Assembly: GCA_029204225.1 (NCBI GenBank)
Contig: CM055109.1
Span: 299,500 to 363,499 of the forward strand
Source of the DNA: Diphasiastrum complanatum
Lineage: Eukaryota; Streptophyta; Lycopodiopsida; Lycopodiales; Lycopodiaceae
DNA length: 64,000 nucleotides
Direction: 5' to 3'
Made by a program: the position numbers and the translations under genes. The notes under the pieces are model-generated. The model did no database searches and had not been told where the DNA came from. It saw only the letters and a program-made list of their open reading frames with translations. Positions within the stretch are counted from its first letter, which is position 1. Each line of letters begins with the position of its first letter. Positions 56,204-64,000 of this stretch are shown one piece after another.

Positions 56204-58970
56204 CTAGGAGCCTCCCATAATTGCTGCACAAAAATATAAACGAGCAACCGGCAACTGATCTTTGATTTTCTCTGAGGCCATCAGCTTATTTGGATCGAAT
56301 GCTAGAGGAGGGAGACAATCATCCCATCTGGTTGCCACTGATGCCAACAGAGTTAGATCTTTAGCAAACATTGCCGATTGTCGCACCGTTGGATCTGGAG
56401 AGTGGACATTCTCTCGTTGATAGGCTTGTAAGGCGCAGTGGAAATCCACTGAGATGGTCCAGCTGTAAGGCTAATGGATGATTGGCCAATTGGGCGTACG
56501 GATAGTGACCTTGTCCATAGCCAATCCCAAATCTTTCCATTTATTTATTCGCAACATTGGCATGTAATAGGGATCTACCCGCAATTGGCAAGGGCTGGCG
56601 ACATAACTCCTGATTGATTCTGGAGTTTTCTAAAAAACCGTGATTCTCCATGCCGGCTGCTCTCCCAATGCAGGTATTTTGTCCAACTCTTTGCCGGCCT
56701 CGATCTTGGAGGTCTTAAACTTCAGAACCCATCCACCACGCGAGGACTCATGCGGATGTTGCTTTAAGAAGGTCTGGATTTGGTCCTCAACGTTGATGGG
56801 CCTTCTGAATAGAGGTGTTGTCCTTGATGAAGGTGGACCCACTTGTACTGGGGTATGGTTGGCGGTTGGTCTGCTATATCTGGAGCTCCCCCCTGGTCCA
56901 TGCTCGAATCAACCCCTGTATCCATTGGTACGGCTTCTTGGCGCGGAGGGGAGAATTGCGGCATGACCGGTACGAGGATTTGTGATCCGGCTTTCAACAC
57001 TCGAATGACTGCTTTTTCATAGGCGGTGAGGGTCTCTTTAGCCTTTGCCAACTCGGTTGAAGCTGCTCCTTTGAACCTGTCAAAGCGGCCTTGAGATCCT
57101 TGAAGGGCCACTTTGTATGTCTCCACTTTTTTGAACAAATATGCAATCTCCGTCGGTGTGACCGGATGATCTGGTATTTGCGTTTGAAAATACGCATCAC
57201 GCTCAAAGGTGGTCGCATCCAATTCACCTTGAAGCCGTGTGTGATCTTGTTCAGCCATCTGCAATTGCCCCTTCAACAGTTGCACCTGTTGCTTGGCATC
57301 CTGCGTGGCCTTATCCACCTGATCATGTGCGGTTGTCAGGACATTTTGCAGGGAGCTGATGTATTCTTCCAAGCGATCAGCTTGTTGCTGGGCCAACTTC
57401 TTTTCGGCTTTAGCCTTGTCTTCGTGTTGTTTGGCAATCTTCAACTCTCGATCCAGCTGGACAAGTTTCTGGCTGATCAGAGTGTTTTTGGATTCTAGAT
57501 CAGAGATTCTCTACTCCATTTTTTTCTTTTTATCTAGCATCGACTGGATCACTTGCGCAAGGCTTGAAACCAAACCTAGAGCATCCCTAGAATCGATGGT
57601 TGTGGAGGGCAGCAGCAGCAGGAGGACCTGATGGAGCTGTCCTTGGTTGGCATGGAATAGGTGCCACTACGTCTTTTTCTTCAAAATGGCCTTCCTCTTC
57701 AAACCCTTCAGGCACTATGGCGTCGAACTGTTTTGGTGATTTTATAGCTTTGTCGACCAAAGTGCGGCTGGACTATCTTCCGTATGAGGTTGTTGGCTGA
57801 CATCTTCAACACCAACAATAGATTCATGGATATGTTTGAATCCTCTGCCAAGGGATTGGAGTTCAAAGGGCATAGGGCTTTGGGGCATTTCAAAAATTTT
57901 GGTGGCCCCAAGGGGATCGGAATCATCGAACATATCCATGAAGAACTGTGTGTTTGGTGAGGTGGCTTCGGTGTGTGGGGGTGAGGCGACCTGGGCAGCT
58001 GTGATGGGAATGGTAGGCCCAATGGTCACAGACTGTCCTTGAATGGAAGCAGAGATGAGCGAAGCATCAGAGGCTGGGAGAATGGGAAGTTCAGTGCGAA
58101 CAGCAGCAGGGGGTGGAAGCGCAGCTGACGAGGTATGCCTAGTGCGACGTCGTGACGCGGAAGCCGAGTCAGAAATAACGATCTTGCTGCATGGACGACG
58201 ATGACTATGAGAACTCGAGGCCTGGTGAGATGACTTGGCCGGTGCTTCTTCATAGACCAAAAGCATAGAATCCAGGTGGAAGCCATGAATTCTGTTTTCT
58301 AAATGAGAAGCAGCTAAAAGAGACAATAAAGAGTCGGCAGCAAACTACTGCCTAGTATTGGCCTTAATAGCTCGTTTGAACTCACCAGAAATAGTCTTGA
58401 ACCAATTATACGGTTCAAGAGGGGCTTTGGCTAACTTGGTGTGGGACTCCACTATCCTATGGAGGATCTGTGATGTGATGCGATCTTTCCTGAGGTTGTC
58501 AACCATCAGGAGGTTGTTCAGTAACTGGGCAGCAGCTTGGATTGAAGGCTCAGTGATGGCTTCCAGAAGGTAGCCGTCATTGGTCCAGTGCAGATCGTTG
58601 GTGAAGTCAATATATGGCTTGATGGTCTGTTTGGCATGCTTATGATTGGGTGAGGCCTGCGTGCTAGATGCTATACCTATAGTTGCAAGGGCGGCCTTAG
58701 TGACGCATACCTTATGTGTGGCTCCCTGAAAAGTGATATAAAATTTGAATTTCTCTTCCTTCCACGTACTGAAGGCAAGAGTGATGGAATCCATATTGAT
58801 GCGACCTTAAAAGGCTCTCTCATGAATACCCATTGCAGTGAGTAGCAGATCCGCAAGGTCATCCACTAAGTGACCATGCTTGTGCTAGGAAGAATCATGA
58901 TGTCCGTTGCAGATGGGACATCACGATGGATAGTATAGCATGGAGACTTAGAAGTATCGATAGAAGACAT
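56204..58970 (-). pseudogene. Extra-ORF family member, copy 2, downstream of gypsy pol
   Basis: Starts at ATG 58970 (MSSIDTSKSPCYTI) and can be followed to 56204 through about six stops or frameshifts (near 58865, 58345, 57740, 57510, 56760, 56460), implying an ancestral protein of roughly 900 residues. In order: a helical domain (KFYITFQGATHKVCV, DRITSQILHRIVESHTK, PLEPYNWFKTISGEFKRAI), a low-complexity Ser/Pro/His linker (58240-57950), a coiled coil of more than 150 residues (SKNTLISQKLVQLDRELKIA to TLTAYEKAVIRVL, 57530-57000), a Pro-rich region, and a C-terminal part with WVLKFKTSKIEAGKELDK and WRITVF, then DFHCALQAYQ and TRWDDCLPPLAFDP. It lies between integrase and the polypurine tract, the position of env-like ORFs in Athila-type elements. 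I see no signal peptide or transmembrane segment, so envelope function is not supported. Confidence 0.65.
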
Positions 58971-59803
58971 GATGATCAGAAAGGAAATATAAAACACGTT
59001 ATATCAGAAAGCAATGCAGGAATTTTGGAAGGCTTTGGTCACAAGACAAATTTGCAAGAGCTTCGCTAGCACAAGTGAGGAATGAATCAAATTCAGTCAA
59101 CTTACAGGTGAATTTGGTGGGTCCATTACACTGAATACTAGTTTGGCTGATCAGTTCTGAACAAAAATTTGCAGGCATGTACAGTACTGTGAAAATAGGC
59201 TATAAAAATTTTGGTGAAGGGTTCTGGGGATCTAAACCTATCAGGCGAATGTTTTCCAGGTCCGGCAAAGGATGAACCTTCGCCCAGGAGGGTCCTTCGC
59301 CCAAGTACTATCATAAATGCATTTTTTCACAATCTGAACTTATGGTCAACCTAATTTTAACATTTTAAGATCATCTAGTAGGTCGACGAAGGTTCATAAT
59401 GAGGTTAAGATGCTCGGGGAAGGTTCCCAAAATGGCATATCAATGATACTTCGCCTAACTCAAAAACTGGGTGTTCTCTTGACAGAAACCTTTGCCCACT
59501 CTAAATTAGATAAATTTAGAGTTGATGTACAGTCTGAGAGCTCAACGAAGGTTTCTGGTACTGTATAGGCCAAATCTGACCAAAACAGTGATTTTCTAAG
59601 TCTTTTTCCATCAAGAAATTACTGTGCTTCCTTTTTCATATGCTGATGACTTTTTGACTTTTGCTCATCAGTCTTTTCTTATCTCTTGCTTTACTTTTTT
59701 TTTTTCTTCTTTTTTTGACTATCTTTTTTCAAAAATCTCAGCAAATTAAGTACTGAAAACAAAAAATTGATAAAAAATTAAAATTTTTAAAAAAGTATTG
59801 AGA
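58971..59803. other. Spacer between integrase and extra ORF; no gene seen
   Basis: About 830 bases, AT-rich at the right end. A run of pyrimidines near 59692-59720 is an A/G-rich tract on the minus strand and could be an internal or former polypurine tract. CGAAGGTT and its complement recur several times (59275-59550). Confidence 0.35.
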
Positions 59804-62800
59804 TCAGGCTTGCTGAACTGGTGGAGTAGGCTGCCAAAACTTGCGTAATCGGCTACCATTTACCGGAGTATCAAATCGTTGTCCATCCAAGTGCTCAAGA
59901 ATTATTGCGCCATAGTTCAAGATTTCTTTCACTTTATACGGGCCTTCAACGGTAAACTTCAACTTTCTCTTGATCAGCTTCGTTTTGTACATCAATGCCA
60001 GATCTCGTGGTTTCAGATCTTTTTTGGGTAATCGACAATCGTGCCATGCCTTGCGGCGTGCTTTCTCTGCTGCTAAGGCTATGAATTGCCCATCAATCAG
60101 GTTTCACATAATTTGTGCAACGCTTCATGATGGATTTTAAAGATTATCATCATTTAATCGTTTTCGTTGCTGCTTATGCGTAAGGATGGGATTAAAAATT
60201 CAATCGGCATGACACATCTTGACCATAAACCAGTTGGAAAGGTGTTTGATTTGTACTATTTTTGTAAGCGGTTCTGAATGCCCATAATGCTGCATACAGT
60301 TTATGTTCCCAATCAGACCGACTCGCTTCAACTGTCTTTGTCATAATCGTGCAAATAATCTTATTAGGAAGATTCAGCTTGGCCATTCCCTCTGGGATAG
60401 TAGGGAGTAATAAATCTGTATATAACAAACAAATCTTCAGTAAACACTTTATTGTTTGATTAACAAAGTGTGTACCTCGGTCACTGACAATCTCGATCGG
60501 ACGTCCAAATCTGACTATAATATTTTCATATAGAAACTTGGCTGTAAATTTTGCATCAGCAACTTTGACAGCTTTGGCTTCTACCCACTTGGTCATATAA
60601 TCAGTTGCGACGATAATGTATCGGGCCTGAGATCCTTGCAAGGCAGGGTGAATAGGTCCAACATAATCCAGTCCCCATTTCTCAAATGGTGCTTGTGATA
60701 AAACCGGATGCAAGAGTTCATAGTTCTGTCGAGTAGGTCGTTGTGCTCGCTGGCAAACATCACATGTCTGAATAAAATTTTCTGTGTCCTTGTGAAGCGT
60801 AGGCCACCAACAACTTGATTGTAAAAGTTTGCGAACAATAATATCTGTAGAGAAGTGTCTTCCACCCATGCCATCATGTGAAAACATGATAAAATATGGT
60901 ACTTCATGTGGTAAAACACACCTTCGTAAAATATTATCTAATCCACGACGATACAATTGTCCTGCAATTAATTGATAAGGTTGAGCCTTATGAATCAATT
61001 GTCTCTTCTGTACTTTTGTCAAGGAGTCATTCGGTTGTCCTAGCATCAGGTACTCAACAATATCTACTGCCCACTCAGGTATTGCTTCAACATAGAACAA
61101 TGCAGCATCTGACAGTTCATCATCCACTTCAGTATTAACTGGTGCAAATTCAATTCGCAAAATGTGATCGGCTAGAGATGTTGCTTGCCCTTTCGAACCA
61201 CAATTCGAAAGTCAAATTCAGTCAATAACAATAGCCATCTTGCAATACGTCCAGTATTGCATGTCTTGTTTACCAAGTAAAGTAACATTGATGATCCGTA
61301 TAAAATGCAAAGTGCGTTTCCATGAGCTAGTGACGAAATTTCTGAACGGAGAAAATCATGGCTAATGCCTCGCGTTCTGTTGTTGAATAATTCTTTTCTG
61401 GATCTGTAAGCTGTCTACTTGCAATCATATAGGGATAAACTTATAGTCGCCTGGCTGCGTCAAAAACTGATCCAATGGCATATTTTGAGACATCCGTATG
61501 AACATAAAAATCTATCGTCCAATCTGGAAAACGCAGTATTGGTGCTGAAGTTAATGCTTTTTTTAATTTTTCAAAGGCTTCTAACGCTTCTACTGTCCAA
61601 ATAGGAACAATAGTCAGTTTGTATATAGGTCGTGCTAAATCTGCAAAGAGGAAAATAAAGATTCGATAGTAGTTCGCATGATCCATAAACACGTAAACTC
61701 ACGAATTGTTGCTAGCGGTGGCAATTCCACAATAACTTTGATCTTAGAATAATCCGTGGCATACATGGCTTGATTCACATGTCCAAGGCCACAACTCGTG
61801 GGAAACCCATATTGACATTTTTTCGGATATAGAAAAATTTGATTATTTGCGGCATCTTTCAAATCCTTTCCCTCCAATCGATCCAAAAGTGGTCTGTACT
61901 CTGTACCTATGAACCTCCCAAGTCGTCAAGTAAATTTCCAAGAAGAAATTTCTGCAGATAATCTTTAAAAGCCAATTGCATTACTCTTTGGAATGAACCT
62001 TGGTGCGTTACAGAGTCCAAACGGCATTACTTTGTAAGCATAGGCTGTCCCATTCTATTGCATAAGCAGTTTTATGCGCGATCGGTAGGTGCAATCTTAA
62101 CCTGGTTGTAGCCACTAACTCCCATCCAAAAAACTATAAGCGCCTCCAGGAAGGCGATCCAAAATGCTTTCAGTAAAAGGTAACGGAAAGTGATCCTTTC
62201 GCAGTCATTTTGTTCAATGCTTTGAGATTCACACAGATCCCACAACTAATCCATCTTTACTTAGGAACAATGACAATCGATGAAATTTCATGTCGTATGC
62301 TCGATCTCATAAATCGAGACTCGGCCATCAAGAAATCTTTGAGGTTCTTTCTTCTATCAGGTCGCCACATTAGGATACAACGATAGAACTTTGTAACCCT
62401 TTGGAACTGCATCAGGTACTAAAGGTATGGATATGTTCAATCACTGATGTCGGAATACCTTCAAATCTTGATAGTCCATGCAAAGCATCTTGATACTTAA
62501 TAAGTAACAATCGGAGTGCTCTGATACTGTTCAGGAGTAAGTTTTGATCCACTTGTACAATCTTTTTTGGTTCCCAATTGACAGTATCCATTTGAGAATC
62601 GTAATGAGCTCCCCAACAATTTTTCTCTGGTCGATCACAAGTATGATCTATTGTTGATGAGTTGTCATCCTCTTTTTTAAACCACTGGTTTGATAGTCCA
62701 AGTTGTAGGATCAATCTCTAAGTGCATGTTCACGACTTTTCAAAAGTGATTTTTCTGGTACCCCAGTTATGAAATACTTGCCGCAAACTCGTAACAATGG

Positions 62801-63166
62801 ACGCTCCTAATAGAATTTGGTAGACATTTGGCACTTCTGGCTAAGTCATTACTACGAAAGTAATGACAAATTGTACTTCTGCAATTCTGATAGGTTTATC
62901 TTCCACCATTCCTCCGTGGATGAACTGTTGTTGATCAACTTGCTTAATAGCAAAAGTAGCAGGCTTAATCTCTTGTAAGGCCCCATTTTGCAACATAGCT
63001 TTGTAGATAAGGTAACTCCTGAACCTCCATCTATCATGGCTGCTTCTTTAGGACCATTGTCAATGGTGTATCGGGTACTGGTCCAATGGACAACACCTCT
63101 GCAATACACTTGACGAAAGATCTCATGTTCCATTCCAGAACGAAACACATTGTGATCAAGTACCAC
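59804..63166 (-). pseudogene. Athila/Tat-like gypsy pol: protease, RT, RNase H, integrase
   Basis: Minus strand from right to left. Protease-like AAMIDGGSGVTLS near 63030. Pre-RT linker LLIKYQDALHGLSRFEGIP near 62480. RT with many frameshifts at 62250-61900 (SGYNQVKIAPTDR). RNase H-like IDFYVHTDVSKYAIGSVFD at about 61500. Integrase in a 322-codon frame (61160-60192): finger CWWPTLHKDTENF and CDVCQRAQRP, core WGLDYVGPI, ATDYMTKWVEAK and EIVSDRGTHF, later FRTAYKNSTNQTPFQLVYG. Integrase tail FTVEGPYKVKEIL and LRKFWQP at 59995-59804. The KWGLDxxGP and TDYxTKWVEA signatures are typical of the Athila/Tat branch (established family knowledge). No gag or 5' LTR remains; copia sequence begins near 63166. 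Confidence 0.87.
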
Positions 63167-63260
63167 TTGATTAGGGATCTAATTGAGAAGAATATGCTGT
63201 ATATCATCTTCATGGACGAGAGACATGGTTGCTGACATCTTCACTAAAGCCCCTGGACAA
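63160..63260 (+). mobile_element. Ty1/copia RNase H tail
   Basis: In two frames the plus strand reads RDLIEKNMLYIIF and then RDMVADIFTKAPGQ, matching the end of copia pol (VADIFTKAL). It is a short fragment adjoining the gypsy protease. Confidence 0.65.
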
Positions 63261-64000
63261 AGGACTCTCTTGAGAGACAAAGGAAGCAGTCTTAGGGATC
63301 GTAAAGCTATCATGCTTTGAGAGGGAGCTGAAGAAACAAAACGTTTCTAATTATGAAGCCTTGCTGGCTTTCAACCCTCAGCCGACGAAGACATTCATGA
63401 ACTCAAAGATCTAGAGACACAAAGCACGAAAAGATTCAGTGAACATGAAGTCAAAGAAAACGAAGGCGAATGGTTCGTGAACACAAAAGTCAAAGCAGAT
63501 GAAGATCGAACGGTTTTGCGAACACAAAAGATTCACGAACGAGAATCTTTTGCGGTCTAGCTACAAGAGAAGGCAAACAACCTAAACAAAACCACACGTC
63601 GGAAACGAAACCATCTCCTGCCTGCACGCTCCAAAGAGTACCAGCAAGATCATGTAAGTACCCAAAAATACCAGATATATGATCTGATTGATATGATGTC
63701 AGTAGATACATTTTAGGTCGTGGCTAATCTTGTCACTCTTGTGATTCCCCTGATTAGTTGTAGTTGTTTAATCACTCTAATCTTATATTCACAAAGAGCG
63801 CCATACTTATTGAATGATACTTGACATATAAATCAATAGAATACACATACATGTAATGGAGTAGTCTTATGCTAGGAAGCAATCAAGACGAAACACAAGA
63901 CAACAAGTCCGCTGCATGCTAGACAAGCTCTGTGATCAGGATCCCATAGAGATCCAACTATCTGCTAGTAAAGCGAGACGATTACTTGTGAGAGAACTGT
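63261..64000 (+). other. Possible copia 3' LTR running out of the window
   Basis: A purine tract, TTTGAGAGGGAG (63317-63329), lies about 60 bases after the pol tail, where an LTR should begin (TGAAGAAACAAAACG near 63331). The following 670 bases have no gene. GAACACAAAAG(T/A) and TTCACGAAC-type motifs recur at 63410-63555. The end of the LTR is not in the window. Confidence 0.35.

Overview
The window reads as repeat-rich land-plant nuclear DNA. The only clear conserved host gene is the 3' part of an alanine aminotransferase gene (four in-phase exons with GT/AG introns, 3335-4562). Nearly everything else is decayed LTR retrotransposons of both Ty1/copia and Ty3/gypsy type, nested in one another, plus a few repeat-borne genes that I cannot assign to a named family. 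The lack of compact host genes, the long TE-filled stretches and a possible intron of more than 3.3 kb fit a large plant genome (fern, lycophyte or gymnosperm scale). That lineage call is inference; no marker in the window fixes the species.

Layout. 0-3.3 kb: an inverted duplication, a gypsy integrase/chromodomain remnant and tandem LTR-like repeats. 3.3-4.6 kb: alanine aminotransferase 3' exons. 6.2-7.6 kb: minus-strand LTR with a tRNA-Asp-type primer site, then a copia integrase scrap. 8.1-10.1 kb: a gene of unknown family behind a dense array of CACGTG/ACATGT palindromes; a broken second copy with the same kind of array lies at 31.0-32.6 kb. 10.6-12.9 kb (minus): a three-exon, broken gene with a coiled coil and a GD/CxxC/H motif set like some RNase H-fold transposases, convergent with the 8-10 kb gene. 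13.3-14.7 kb: a copy of an ORF family that recurs at 56-59 kb, next to a gypsy pol. 14.7-16.1 kb (minus): chromovirus 3' end with PPT and LTR. 16.1-17.7 kb: a histone H3-like remnant joined in frame to a Ulp1/C48-like protease remnant. 18.0-18.65 kb (minus): gypsy gag/protease linker.

20.4-24.9 kb holds a structurally complete non-autonomous LTR element on the minus strand (paired about 1.16-kb LTRs, tRNA-Asp-type primer site, polypurine tract, 5-bp target duplication GATGT, internal 24-25-bp minisatellite). It interrupts an ORF whose frame continues on the far side. 26.2-31.0 kb is a chromovirus with 5' LTR, iMet-type primer site and pol but no recognisable gag. 32.6-37.2 kb is a copia element (A). 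37.2-48.4 kb is a series of truncated copia elements and LTRs. 48.4-49.8 kb is the 5' end of a minus-strand copia. 49.8-54.4 kb is the best-preserved element, a copia with a single 1024-codon pol frame but an altered reverse transcriptase active site. 55.2-63.2 kb (minus) is an Athila/Tat-like gypsy: protease-RT-RNase H-integrase, then an extra coiled-coil ORF, a polypurine tract and an LTR. A copia RNase H tail and a possible LTR end the window.

Most elements carry stops, frameshifts or lost catalytic residues and look inactive. The parts that named families do not explain are the two-copy unknown gene with its palindrome-array promoters, the H3/Ulp1-like chimera, and the extra ORF family downstream of the Athila/Tat-like pol.
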